Origin: Temnopleurus reevesii
Taxonomy: Eukaryota; Echinodermata; Echinoidea; Temnopleuroida; Temnopleuridae
Reading direction: 5' to 3'
Assembly (NCBI GenBank): GCA_036244855.1
Contig: BQKZ01001467.1
Location: 78,955-91,990, forward strand
DNA: 13,036 nucleotides
Below, piece by piece: positions 1-8,727 of this stretch (its first letter is position 1; every line of letters begins with the position of its first letter). Position numbers and translations under genes: made by a program. The notes under the pieces were generated by a model, which was not told the DNA's origin, did not search any database, and was given only the letters and a program-made list of their open reading frames with translations.

Positions 1-523
1 TTTTCATTCAGTATTGTTTTTATTGATGTTATTTCTTGGTCGGAGGACCGATTTTCTTATATTTTATCTTACTTACAGAAAAAGAACAGGGGCAGAGTTT
101 AAGGTGGGGCCAATATTGATATTTTTAGCGGGTGGGGAACGGAGGGAGGGTGGTAATCCCCTATTTCCAACATACACACACACGCGGCCCTAAAATCCTG
201 GTTGAATAAAGAACGTAATTAGTATCCGAATCGTACAATGACTAATATAGTCAATCAATTAACCCAATGCTTTGGCGTTCTTTATTTTTGGGGTCATCAC
301 ACTCGTCTACAAGAGCTCTGTGTCCCTTGCTAGTAAAAGCGTGTATTCTCCGAAATGGAAGCCCTATGGTCTGTGCGTACGACAGCTTTATATGTGTATT
401 ATTAGGAGAGTGGGCCCTCTTCGCTACGCTCTTTGGTCAAACCTACAATGACAAACTATTTGTTCAGCTGATATAAAAGAATCTTATTTCAATAAAAGGA
501 ATGTATGTAGCATACATTGGTTG

Positions 524-565
524 TTGCTAGGTTGGTCAATCGACAATGTTTGTCCGACCTAGCAA
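524..565. repeat. Short hairpin
   Basis: TTGCTAGGT (524-532) and ACCTAGCAA (557-565) form a perfect 9-bp stem around a 24-base loop. No poly-T follows and no function is apparent. Confidence 0.6.
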
Positions 566-678
566 TTTTAATATATGCAAGTTTTATTCTGACTTTTGTA
601 CTCCCAATATATTTTGACAGCTGAACACCTAGTTCGACTAAGGGCAAACGTGAATAAATCTTTACAAAAGTGGCCTTA

Positions 679-962
679 GCAGAAGGGACAAAGGACTGGG
701 ACAAAGTAAACAATTCCATTAAAGCATTCACTATAGTTTCGTGATCCCAAAAGATAGTTCCAGGTGTGACTCTTGTTCAACATTTTTCCACAGAACTGGG
801 ATGGAAATTCCTTTTGTGTTTATTTATTTGTTTTATTTCAGTAGGGTTGCCCAGTCAGTGATCACAGCACTGTTTTTCACAGGGGCCCTACAACAGCTAG
901 CTAGCTATTGTTAATTCTTGAATGTAAGTTGGTTACTTTGTCCCAGGCTTTTGTCCCTTCTG
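679..962. repeat. Inverted repeat pair, about 31 bp arms
   Basis: GCAGAAGGGACAAAGGACTG and following bases (679-710) face their reverse complement at 932-962 (TTTGTCCCAGGCTTTTGTCC, TTCTGC), with few mismatches. The spacing of about 220 bp suggests an old fold-back element whose outer ends are no longer clear. Confidence 0.6.
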
Positions 963-2009
963 CTCATCGTGAAAAGAGATGCATAACTTTGAATCTATAG
1001 TAAACTGGCCTATTTCACCAAATCACTAAAATGTTTCAACCATTAACACATCATGTATCTTAGTATGCCAACACTCTGGAATACAGAGGAAACTTGGTAT
1101 GACGAAATGCTCGGGACCATAAAAAAATCTTTATAGCAGAGTTAGAAAACAATAAGTTATTAACCCATAAACTGCTGAACACTTTTCTTGATGCAATAAA
1201 TTCCACGAAAAGCATAGGATACTTTGACCTTTATTTTTGTTATGAATGTTATTGGTATGATGTTGGAATTTACACAAATTATTCTCAAATACTGTACAAT
1301 ATCATGGCAAAACATATGACATTTTTCTAGTAAATAATCCTTCCTAAAACAATACTTTGAATATGTAATTAGGAGTCAAATCGAAGTGAAAGTCAAAGCC
1401 CTGTACTAAAGCTCTGTGTGTATCAATAATGAGCTCGGAAAGAATTCGATACATGCCCTAACATATCAGTTCATTGTGTAATGCCACTGAAGTTTGGGAG
1501 AATTCTTTTCAGCCCAGAGTTCTGAATGACTATTGACAACTAAAATCAAATGTATGTTTGAGAAAGTGGTTCATGCACAATAGTTCTTAATACTTTTGTC
1601 ATACACACAAATTTTAGGTATGGTAGTTTCAAGTTCTTGGGCCACAAACGTGGCCCGCAGCAGTTTAGGGTTTAAGAGCTGGGACCAGATTTGTTTGTTA
1701 TATCATATCTCATAACAAGTTTCCACTGTACAAGGTTTTCCGCGTCAAGTTGCCAATTTGGTCATCAAAATATCTTTTTTTGATCAATGACTTTTGAATT
1801 TATCATAGGAGTAATAGAAAGCATTGGCATTCGAAGTGGTCTTTTGGGATAAAGACAAACCCGATCGATGGACATTCTTCGGTCATACACAAAAAAGCAA
1901 ACGGTATCAAAACTGGATTCATGTTCTTGCCTTTATTTATTTGGCAGTTTGCCAATGTACAAGACCTTTCTTTTATCATACAGTGTACAGTACCTTACTT
2001 GCCTATTAA

Positions 2010-2482
2010 AGGGGAGCTCATCTCTGGAATTACTGTGCTGTCATTTCATCAAGGAAAAATGGGATGAAAAAACCGGACAAATTTGGAACGCTATAACTTG
2101 TCAAAGTTTCAATAATATCCTGATCCCTGCCGCTGATGGGAATTCTTGAGGTCAACAACTTTGGCTTAATCTGTGACGTCCTGTCGGACAACTCCCCATT
2201 CATTCTGTTAGCTAAAATTCAATTTTTTTTCTTTTTACAAAAGTGAACAAAACTTTCTTGATTATAGCATGCATCTATCAATTCTGTATTTTAAAAGGAA
2301 TTATGAATTTTAGATTCAATTTATTTTGAGAACTTGTAAAAAGTGAATGGAGAGTTGTCCACTATTACATCACAGATAATATCAAGGATATCCATCACAG
2401 GACATTACTGAAACTTCGAACATTCTGCTAAAATTTTCAGTTATTAACTAAAAGCACAATAATTCCAGGGGTGAGTTCCCCT
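2010..2482. mobile_element. Fold-back MITE with TTAA flanks, 473 bp
   Basis: TTAA at 2006-2009 and 2483-2486 encloses ends AGGGGAGCTCATCTCTGGAA and, reversed, AGGGGAACTCACCCCTGGAA. Farther in, the arms still pair: GGACAACTCCCCATTCA (near 2189) against its reverse near 2345-2362, and CAAAGTTTCAATAATATCCT against a reverse copy near 2400-2420. The whole is thus an imperfect palindrome. TTAA fits a piggyBac-type MITE. The pairing also extends outward over CCTA / TAGG, so the true ends may instead be 2002 and 2490. Confidence 0.72.
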
Positions 2483-2581
2483 TTAATAGGCTGAACTTGT
2501 TCATCTTGGATCTCAAAGATGTGCTCTGTCATTCACAGTATTAAATAGACATGATATAGGTGTATATATAGCATTACTATC

Positions 2582-2641
2582 TCCACACAGAATTATAAAT
2601 GTGTTTTCACANCCACACAGAATTATTAATGTGTTGTCACA
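2582..2641. repeat. 30-bp tandem duplication with an N between copies
   Basis: CCACACAGAATTATAAATGT and following bases (2582-2611) repeat as CCACACAGAATTATTAATGT (2613-2641). The undetermined base at 2612 sits exactly between them, so copy number may be uncertain. Confidence 0.85.
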
Positions 2642-2896
2642 CAGATGTATAAAACAATACATTTCAATATTTGACTGGGTCTTTTCACAAATTTTGTCAA
2701 TCACAAGCTACACTATTGTCAGAACAAGATCCTCAGTATGCCATTGTCATTTTTAATGAGAATAACTGTGCAACACCTATCAAACTTGCTGCATGGGCAG
2801 CTATATAGACTTTACATGGAACATCAATTTTGAACTGTCCAAAATGTACTATTGCACAGGAATCATAACGCATAAACATAATCCATTGATTTATGA

Positions 2897-3096
2897 TACT
2901 GTATAAGTCAATATTTTAGCGTACAGACATTTTCGCAATTTCGGACCAGTTTGACACATTGGCATGTTATTTTCACGTTTTTGACAGTGTTTGTACACAG
3001 ATGAATTTGCATGATAAAGAGTGGAAATTTTTGCGAGGCCAAAGCTGCGAAATTAGCGAAAATAAAACCGCAGCGAAAAATTCAGCTTATTCAGTA
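2897..3096. mobile_element. Small inverted-repeat element, about 200 bp
   Basis: The left end TACTGTATAAGTCAATATTT and the reversed right end TACTGAATAAGCTGAATTTT agree over most positions. Further in, CATTTTCGCAATTTCG faces CGAAATTAGCGAAAAT. TA at each end fits a Tc1/mariner-type target, but the ends are decayed. Confidence 0.5.
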
Positions 3097-4211
3097 AGTA
3101 ATATGCTGTTTGCGAATGTGTTATCACTGTGACTGCATAGGTTTCATCATTGTACTGTGACAACACAAGCGCCTGAAGGGCAAGCATGTTATCTAGAGTA
3201 AAATGACGAAAAGGAGTTGCAAAGGATCAGGGAACGCATGAGAAAACAGCGCACTAATTGATTTATTAGTCTGCAATAACAGTTGTAAGAATATTTCTTT
3301 ATCAATCATTTGCTGGTAAAAATGCTACTGACTTCGCCATGAGTTTGTGACAAATTTGCTCCACTCAAAATGGCCAAGTTGCAAGAAATGTATCAGCACA
3401 TTGATATTGATAACTGATAGGGGATGTGTTATCAGTCTCTCTTTATCCCTTACTCCGTTGACAATAGGTCAATGCATCTTTGAATCCTGCCCCTTATCCT
3501 TTGTTTCTGTTCCTCTTATAACTAACTTGTTCTGAGTGCCACTAATCCGATGTGGCCTTGTCTTTATCGAAATGAAATTACGTGCATTGGGAAATAATGT
3601 TTTCCCCAGGGTACATCAATTAACCAAAACTGCCCGATATCCGAATGCTAATTATGCAGAGATTGTACTACAAAATAAGAATCGCTCAAAGCTGATTTGA
3701 ACTTCATCTTAAACTAGACCAATAAAGAACACACATTATCTATTTTGATTATAGAAAAGTGATACAAATATGGGACAGATTTGCACCTGTGAAGCCAGGC
3801 GCTAGGTTCAAGACAAGATAAATCAATTTAGTAACAGGGTAACTGGAATGTTCAACATGAGGGAGAGGAATTGGCTTGATGAAAACCTGGAAAATTGACC
3901 TAATATATTTGATTTGTTCTGATAAATAATTGATGAATGATTAATTAATTATATGAACACATATCTAAATATGTTATAATATTTTGTACATGTTTCTCAC
4001 ATCATGTGTCAAGAATAGCACAAAAATAATGTACTACTAGGAATGTTTGTCACATTCATCTCCCAATAGACCACAAACTTTTATAATTTTTTTAAATATA
4101 ATTCAATATACAAACTAATGACAGGACTAGATACTCATATTTATTCCCAGCCCCATTTAAACTTGTTGGATAGACCGCTAAAATTTTTGGTTAAAAAATA
4201 AATAAGAATAA

Positions 4212-4387
4212 GGGGGTGTTGTTCAAAATCAACTGCAAATCAACTGCAACTTTGCAAATTGAAACGCGCATTTTCATTTGCGCATAATTTGCGCATTTAA
4301 CAAGACACACATGAAACAATGATTTTGATTGGCACGTTCCGATCAATTGCAACTTGCGATCAATTGCAACTTTTGAACAACACCCCC
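4212..4387. mobile_element. PIF/Harbinger-like MITE, 176 bp
   Basis: Perfect 17-bp terminal inverted repeats, GGGGGTGTTGTTCAAAA at the left and its reverse complement at the right, are flanked by TAA (4209-4211 and 4388-4390). A 3-bp TWA duplication with G-rich ends is the hallmark of the PIF/Harbinger superfamily. Each end also has a subterminal direct repeat (ATCAACTGCAA twice on the left, GATCAATTGCAACTT twice on the right), as expected for transposase-binding repeats. No coding sequence is present. Confidence 0.8.
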
Positions 4388-4390
4388 TAA

Positions 4391-4750
4391 GACTTTGACT
4401 TCAGCATTCTGCATGGTGATCAAGTCTGACCGATACATTCAGCTATACCTATGTGATCTGTCACATCGATACAGACAGAAGTTGGATTTCAACTTTTTGA
4501 AGTCCTCAAATTCCCCATTCTATAGTCTTTAATTTGAGATATTGATGAGCTTCATATTCCAGAGACACAGAAAGAATTTCACAAGAATTTCACTGATATT
4601 CCAGGATCAGGAAAATACAAAGTCTATTCTCTCACCATGATTCGTAGAAGTGTTCATCGTGAGTCCACTAACTTGCCACTGCAAGATCTTTCCCCTGTGG
4701 CTGTAACAAATAATAGGAAAAAGGGAGGGTGTAATAATAAACAACTTAAG
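4391..4750. other. No supported gene; downstream of TRAPPC11
   Basis: Between the Harbinger-like MITE and the microsatellite. A plus-strand frame starting at 4637 simply runs into the CAT repeat. A minus-strand ATTAAA at 4528-4533 is a weak polyadenylation candidate. Confidence 0.5.
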
Positions 4751-4805
4751 TTCATCATCGTCATCACTTTTATCATCATTATCATCACCATCATCATCAT
4801 CATCG

Positions 4806-4843
<38 letters not shown>

Positions 4844-4870
4844 GTCATCATCATCATTATCCTCATCAAT

Positions 4871-4907
<37 letters not shown>

Positions 4908-5008
4908 CCGTCATTATCATCATCATCATCGTCATCATCATCATCATCATCACCGTCATAATCATCATCACTTTCATCGTCATCATAATCATCATCATCA
5001 TCATTGTA
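4751..5008. repeat. CAT/ATC trinucleotide microsatellite, about 250 bp
   Basis: Long runs of ATC on the plus strand, interrupted by GTC, ATT and ACC variants. It produces long poly-Ile and poly-Met reading frames with no gene meaning. It lies about 170 bp downstream of the TRAPPC11 stop, so it may be transcribed in the 3' UTR. Confidence 0.97.
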
Positions 5009-5177
5009 CTCCTCTTCCTCTATGAAACCTCAAAAAAGCGCCATTAACCAATAGACTTTACACCTAAAGTGTAGAACTTTCCTCTCCAACTTTTTGACAG
5101 AAATTCAATTTCAGTGTTTTGTTAATGTTTTTTTTTCACTCTTAATTGAAAATAAAGAACATAAATATGAATTTTTT
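5009..5177 (-). other. Probable TRAPPC11 3' UTR start
   Basis: This AT-rich stretch directly follows the TRAPPC11 stop codon. I see no AATAAA on the minus strand here. The nearest candidates are an ATTAAA at 4528-4533 and an AATAAA at 4140-4145 (minus strand), both beyond the CAT microsatellite and roughly 650 and 1030 bases from the stop. The transcript end therefore cannot be placed. Confidence 0.4.
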
Positions 5178-5357
5178 TCATTTAATCACCTTAATAAAAA
5201 TATGTGTTGGTAGAATCTTTGACACAAAATCCTCTCTGAACGCTGGAGCGTAGGGAACCTTGAGCTTCAGTTTCGGCAGCTTGACATAACCCGGTACCAG
5301 AGGGTAAAAGTTATATGTCAACGTCTGCTCCCCGGATGGCAAGATGCGGAAGAAAAT
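5178..5357 (-). CDS. TRAPPC11: TRAPPC11 last exon with stop codon, 180 bp
   Basis: The acceptor is TTTATCATTTGCAG. The exon enters in phase 0, so the protein reads SGHKQ then IFFRILPSGEQTLTYNFYPL, V-P-G-Y-V-K-L-P-K-L-K-L-K-V-P-Y-A-P-A-F-R-E-D-F-V-S-K, and finally ILPTHIFIKVIK with TGA at 5178-5180. That is 59 residues plus stop. The Tyr-Asn-x-Tyr-Pro-Leu and Pro-Thr-x-Ile-Phe-x-Lys motifs fit the extreme C terminus of TRAPPC11. The protein ends a few residues after this motif, shorter than I remember for vertebrate orthologues. Two decayed copies of the 5' part of this exon lie upstream, at 5455-5530 and 5600-5665. Confidence 0.85.
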   Translation of the reverse strand: MFFRILPSGEQTLTYNFYPLVPGYVKLPKLKLKVPYAPAFREDFVSKILPTHIFIKVIK

Positions 5358-5454
5358 CTGCAAATGATAAAGGAAAAGTGAGAGAAAATAAGTCTTTATT
5401 CTATGAAAAGACATCATTTTGCATAATAAATTGAAATATGTAACAATGTTTTGC

Positions 5455-5530
5455 GATAGAGAGTAAAATTCATAGATCAATGTCTGCTCACCAGAGAGCA
5501 AGACCGAGAAAAATATTTAGAAATGAGAAA
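5455..5530 (-). pseudogene. Decayed copy of the 5' edge of the last TRAPPC11 exon
   Basis: On the minus strand this reads L-S-G-E-Q-T-L-I-Y-E-F-Y-S-L-S, clearly a copy of PSGEQTLTYNFYPL from exon 5178-5357. The acceptor AG of the true exon is lost (the bases there read CTAAAT). It lies 159 bp from the true exon edge by matching positions. It is intronic and not expected to be coding. Confidence 0.75.
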
Positions 5531-5599
5531 ACACAATTTAGTGAGCAAAAAATCTGTCTTTTATCTTTATGAAAATGTATTGTTTACCACAATGTCTTG

Positions 5600-5665
5600 C
5601 TATAGAGGGTAAACGTTGTAAGTCAATGTCTGCTCACCAGATGACAAAAGAAAAGTGGGGCATTT
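5600..5665 (-). pseudogene. Second decayed copy of the last-exon edge
   Basis: The minus strand reads S-S-G-E-Q-T-L-T-Y-N-V-Y-P-L and then a TAG. It matches the true exon 5178-5357 more closely than the copy at 5455 does, but carries a stop and no clear acceptor. It is offset 146 bp from the previous copy, so the three form a loose tandem series with a period near 150 bp. Confidence 0.75.
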
Positions 5666-5739
5666 GAAACAATTGTAATATAATGTCAAACTAACATTTT
5701 TGTGGTTTGAAAGCAATCAAGCATAAACGAGAACAGTAT

Positions 5740-6477
5740 CAGGAGACAATCTTGGGGAATTACAAACATCTAACTCACTGGTTGGTGTTCTATATGTATA
5801 CTTCTAATAGCAGAACAGCAAAGGTTTCAGAACAAAACCTTGGGCAATTACATATTGCAGGCTTATCTGCTTGCAGCCCAGGAACATAAGAGCGTCACAA
5901 CATTACATACGTGCTTCTACTGACTGAACAGCAGAGGTATGAGAATGGAACCTTGGGGTATTACAAATTTCATATTCACCACTTTATGGCCCATGAACAT
6001 GAACGCAATTCTAAATTCGTTTCATGCTTCTACTGAATGAACAATAGAGGTATCATAATGGACCCTTGGGGGATTACAATTGTCACCCTTACCTGTTTGT
6101 GATGCCATCAATGCATCACTTAATAGTATGCATGCACATTTCTATTGACTGAACAGCAAATGTATTATGGAAGAATCATTAATCATTAGAAATGTAACTC
6201 TTACCTTTTTGTGGACAGAGAACATGAGTGTTTCTAACTTCCAGAAATATTTCTAACTGAACAGCAAAGGTATTAGAATGGAACCTTGTGGGATTACACA
6301 ATGTGATGCTTACCTGCTTGTGGCCCCAAAACATGAATGACGTTTCATGAGTGCTTGTACTGACTGAACAATAGAGGTATAAGAATGGAACCTTGGAGCA
6401 TAACACTCACCTGCTTATTGACTGAACAGCAAAGGTATTACAATGGAACCTTGGGGTATTACAAATTTCACACTCAC
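5740..6477 (-). repeat. Tandem array of about 110 bp derived from the donor edge of exon 6478-6697
   Basis: The landmark CCTTGGGGTATTAC, or a decayed form of it, recurs on the plus strand near 5750, 5838, 5950, 6062, 6281, 6389 and 6447; a more degenerate unit lies near 6170. Each unit combines a tail of the penultimate exon (minus-strand F-M-F-S-G-H-K-Q-like sequence) with the first intron bases and a TGACTGAACAGCA segment. The spacing is close to 110 bp, with one short unit of 58 bp next to the true exon. Minus-strand 5' splice sites survive at exon/intron boundaries 6411 (CAG|GTGAGT), 6314 (CAG|GTAAGC), 6205 (AAG|GTAAGA) and 6093 (CAG|GTAAGG). The unit near 5980 has a weaker one (GTGAAT), and the unit near 5866 has lost the GT. 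Confidence 0.85.
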
Positions 6478-6697
6478 CTGCTTATGGCCTGAGAACATGA
6501 ACGCATCACTAGGCTCCATGCAAGCCTCTACTGACTGAACGATGGAGGTCTTGTTGGAGATCTGGTACTGAGCAAGGAGGGGAGCTCTGACGAGACCAAA
6601 CGGAGGAAGCTCCGAGGTGATGTAGATAGGTAGCTGCTGTAGTGTCACCTCTGGCATGGGTAGCACGGTCTTTACTGCTGGTAGCTCCAAGTCAGCT
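6478..6697 (-). CDS. TRAPPC11: TRAPPC11 penultimate exon, 220 bp
   Basis: The acceptor is TTCTTTTACCCAG and the donor AGCAG|GTGAGT, a near-consensus 5' splice site. After one base completing the previous codon it encodes 73 residues. They begin A-D-L-E-L-P-A-V, pass through PIYITSELPPFGLVRAPLLA and YQISNKTSIVQSVEACMEP, and end SDAFMFSGHKQ in phase 0. The pattern (conserved Pro-Pro-Phe-Gly start, a polar N-K-T turn, then the S-D-A-F-M-F-S-G-H-K-Q block) is the part most characteristic of the TRAPPC11 C terminus. The exon is more GC-rich than its surroundings. Its donor edge is the seed of a tandem array on both sides (5740-6477 and 6920-7476). If this donor were skipped, translation would run into a TAA at 6415-6417, just before the next good donor at 6411. 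Confidence 0.86.
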
Positions 6698-6849
6698 CTG
6701 GGTAAAAGAAAAGGGATTTATGCAAGTCCAGATTCTTTATTTCTATCTCTAAGGGTACAATAATTTATTATGGAGCAGTATTAATCAACTGCAACTAGCA
6801 TCATTCAGACTGCCACATTCTTTCAACACCTCCTTAATCATTTTCATGT

Positions 6850-7476
6850 TCGATAGTAATACCATTTACACTCTAATGCATAGCTGCAAAGAGAAAGCAC
6901 TGCAAGATTTTATCAATGCATACTTCTATTGAGTGAACAGCAAATGTATCAGAAATGAACCTTGGGGTATTACAAATTTCATGATCAAATGCCTGTGGCC
7001 TGAGGAAAAAAGCTTAACCTTTCCACTCTAATGAATTACTGCCAAGAGAAAGCACTGCAATGTCCTATGCATGCAGGCCCCTATTGAGTGAACAGTAAAG
7101 GTATCAGAAATGAACCTTGGGGTATTACAAATTTCATGATCAACTGTTTGTGGCCTGAGAATAGCAGCTTACCCTTACCACTCTCATGCATAGCTGCCAA
7201 GAGAAAGCAGTGCAAGATATCATGCATCCACACCTCTGAGTGAACAGCAAAGGTATCAGAAATAAACCTTGAGGTATTACACATTTTATCACAAATTGTT
7301 TGTGACCTGAGAATAGGAGCTTACCGTTTCCACTTTAATGCATAGGTGGCATGAGAAAGCACTGCAAGATATCTTGCATGCACACTTATATTGAGTGAAC
7401 ATCAAAGGTATCAGAAATGAACCTTGGGGTATTACAAAATTCATAACCAACTGTTTGTGGCCTGAGAATGGCTTAC
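6850..7476 (-). repeat. Tandem array of about 152 bp fusing the donor edges of two exons
   Basis: Landmarks at about 6958, 7114, 7266 and 7420 are spaced 152-156 bp. Each unit has two parts. One resembles the donor edge of exon 6478-6697 (plus strand ...TGTTTGTGGCCTGAGAA) with its splice site destroyed. The other resembles the donor edge of exon 7477-7585 (GCTTACCGTTTCCACTCTAA...). The second part keeps a usable-looking minus-strand GT at 7325 (identical to the true donor, ACG|GTAAGC), 7173 (GTAAGC) and 7019 (GTTAAG). A half unit without the first part starts near 6850. The last unit runs straight into the true donor at 7476/7477. Confidence 0.82.
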
Positions 7477-7585
7477 CGTTTCCACTCTAATGCATAGCTG
7501 CCTAGAGAGATGAGACCGTGTGCCGTGTCGGGTAGGGATTCCATACAGATACATTCTGTAGCGCTCTCTGTGGTCTTCAGTGTAA
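7477..7585 (-). CDS. TRAPPC11: TRAPPC11 internal exon, 109 bp
   Basis: On the minus strand the acceptor is TTTGTTTTGTAG and the donor GGAAACG|GTAAGC. With two bases on each side shared with neighbouring codons, the exon encodes TLKTTESATECICMESLP, then a D-T-A-H-G-L-I-S-L-G-S-Y stretch, and ends A-L-E-W-K-(R). The final CG joins the A of the next exon to give arginine. The alternating hydrophobic pattern ending in a Trp-Lys-Arg strand fits an immunoglobulin-like beta sandwich of the Gryzun type. Its first 45-50 bases and its last 30-40 bases have both been copied into the flanking introns (10307-10554 and 9880-9930 upstream; 6850-7350 downstream). This is the intact version: the copies at 10307 and 10484 have TGA where the exon has the first TGT. 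Confidence 0.8.
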
Positions 7586-8008
7586 CTACAAAACAAACAG
7601 ATGCAGAAGATTTGATCATAGCAGGGCTGCCAACCTACAAAATCCTATAATTTTACCATTAAAATCATATTTTCAGAAAAAATATCCTTCGTTTCAACAC
7701 ACTTTCCAACACTGTAACTCAATGACTTAAGATATTGCTCTTCATCCTATAAGTGTCCTATTTTCACTGAAAATTCTACTGAATAGGATAAAAACCTCCT
7801 AGTTTGCAGCTCTGTAGATTATTCATCAGTTTACCATCAGTATTTAAATTGTTACCTATAATAGTTCATGTAATATGTATTTTGAATGTTGTAACTCAGG
7901 TTATAAACATTTTGTCTATCCTTTATTTTTTTTCCGACTTCCTTGAGAAATGTGACAAAAATGTATTTTTGTTAATTATGAAATTTGTTACAAGCACAAA
8001 GATATATA

Positions 8009-8439
8009 CACTACTCAAAAATAGTTAAGGACCACTTTTTAAAACGTACATAAAGATTTTATACAAAAAAAGGTGTTTTATTTCTGGAAATACCTCAGTA
8101 CAACTGTCCTAAATGTCCTTAAACACGCTGTAATCGATTTCACGCATGGGTGGTTTCAGTTGTTGCACAATGTTTCTCGCATCACTGCATATCCTGAAAA
8201 GTGGGCCCCGAGGGGTATCAGCTACCGACATGAAGTGGTAAAAACGAATGTCTGAGTGTCTTTCAGCCAGTTCAGTAATGAGTGTGACCAAGTCCTGCAG
8301 CATTAACGGCTTCACAGTGCTGTCTCATGGAGTTGATGAGGCAATTGATGTCTCTGACGTCCAGTGCATCCCATGCAGCCTCCAGAGCCACACCCAGCTG
8401 CTGCAGTCCAAGTGGATGGGCTTCGAGCTGCTCGAGACT
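8009..8439. repeat. Left long inverted arm (partner 9193-9617)
   Basis: This arm is the reverse complement of 9193-9617, with only scattered differences by eye. It includes the terminal repeat, the 3' untranslated part and about the last 55 codons of transposase. After 8439 the match jumps: 8440-8476 pairs with 8730-8766, so 426 bp present on the right (8767-9192) are missing on the left. A transcript crossing the element could fold into a hairpin with a stem of over 400 bp. Confidence 0.88.
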
Positions 8440-8727
8440 TTGCTGTCTGGTCCATCTGACATGCTCCCGGGCCCAGTTGAGACAAATTCTTCTGTGAGCA
8501 GGGGTGAGTGGGACTCACTGAGCTGGCCGTCTGGCATGCATATTGGCTCTGTGAAGTCGGTTACGGATTGTTTGAGTGGAAACAATCACTCCAGTTGCTG
8601 CAGCGAAGTCATTGCTGAGGCGGCGTGCGCTGTGAAAGCGGTTGCGGAGGCTGAGATTCGTCAAGTAGCGATCATCTCTAGGGGTTGTCGAAACTGGTCG
8701 GCCACTGCGGGGTCTCTCGGAGTATAG
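8272..8727 (-). pseudogene. Tc1-like transposase, DNA-binding half with internal deletion
   Basis: The minus strand reads ERPRSGRPVSTTPRDDRYL, then L-S-L-R-N-R-F-H-S-A-R-R-L-S, STQTIRNRLHRANMHARRP. This is the paired-like helix-turn-helix region with a G-R-P-R-type linker of Tc1 transposases. An in-frame TGA follows at 8515-8517, then VPLTPAHRRICLNWAREHVR and W-T-R-Q-Q. Here the sequence jumps in frame to SLEQLEAHPLGLQQL and continues to the normal C terminus (GHTHY, TGA at 8272-8274). The deletion removes 142 codons, including all three catalytic acidic residues. The N-terminal start and first helices are missing at the junction near 8727. Apart from the single TGA the frame is open throughout. 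Confidence 0.85.

Larger units (their letters stand above)
1..2001. other. No supported gene; intergenic or UTR
   Basis: AT-rich sequence with only short open frames that lack family motifs, codon bias or splice-consistent extensions. A short (AC)n run lies at about 172-184, and AATAAA motifs occur on the plus strand at about 205 and 491. Any of these could belong to a neighbouring gene's 3' end, but nothing here decides it. The inverted repeat at 679-962 is the only clear structure. Confidence 0.6.
2490..4208. other. No supported gene
   Basis: Apart from the tandem duplication at 2582-2641 and the inverted-repeat element at 2897-3096, I see only AT-rich sequence. Short frames such as 3347-3535 lack recognisable domains. 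Confidence 0.6.

Noticed and set aside
267..731. Short frames at 267-476 (+) and 489-731 (-) as small genes
   Set aside because: No recognisable motif, no signal peptide or splice-consistent extension, and length is as expected by chance in this sequence.
1824..2149. Overlapping frames at 1824-2009 and 1868-2149 (+)
   Set aside because: Partly inside the fold-back MITE, with no family similarity that I can see.
4140..4145. AATAAA on the minus strand as the TRAPPC11 polyadenylation signal
   Set aside because: It lies more than 1 kb from the stop, past a microsatellite and a MITE; too weak without transcript data.
4637..5047. Open frames of 116-136 codons on both strands rich in Ile or Met
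   Set aside because: They are translations of the CAT/ATC microsatellite and have no domain.
6179..7284. Minus-strand frames with FSGHKQ-like sequence as alternative TRAPPC11 exons
   Set aside because: They are tandem-repeat copies of an exon end without an acceptor of their own, and they contain stops; kept as repeats.
5740..7476. CRISPR array
   Set aside because: Units of 110-152 bp with drifting sequence and exon-derived content in a eukaryotic intron; no short identical repeats with unique spacers.
8248..8727. A 159-codon plus-strand frame
   Set aside because: It is antisense to the minus-strand transposase remnant and resembles no protein.
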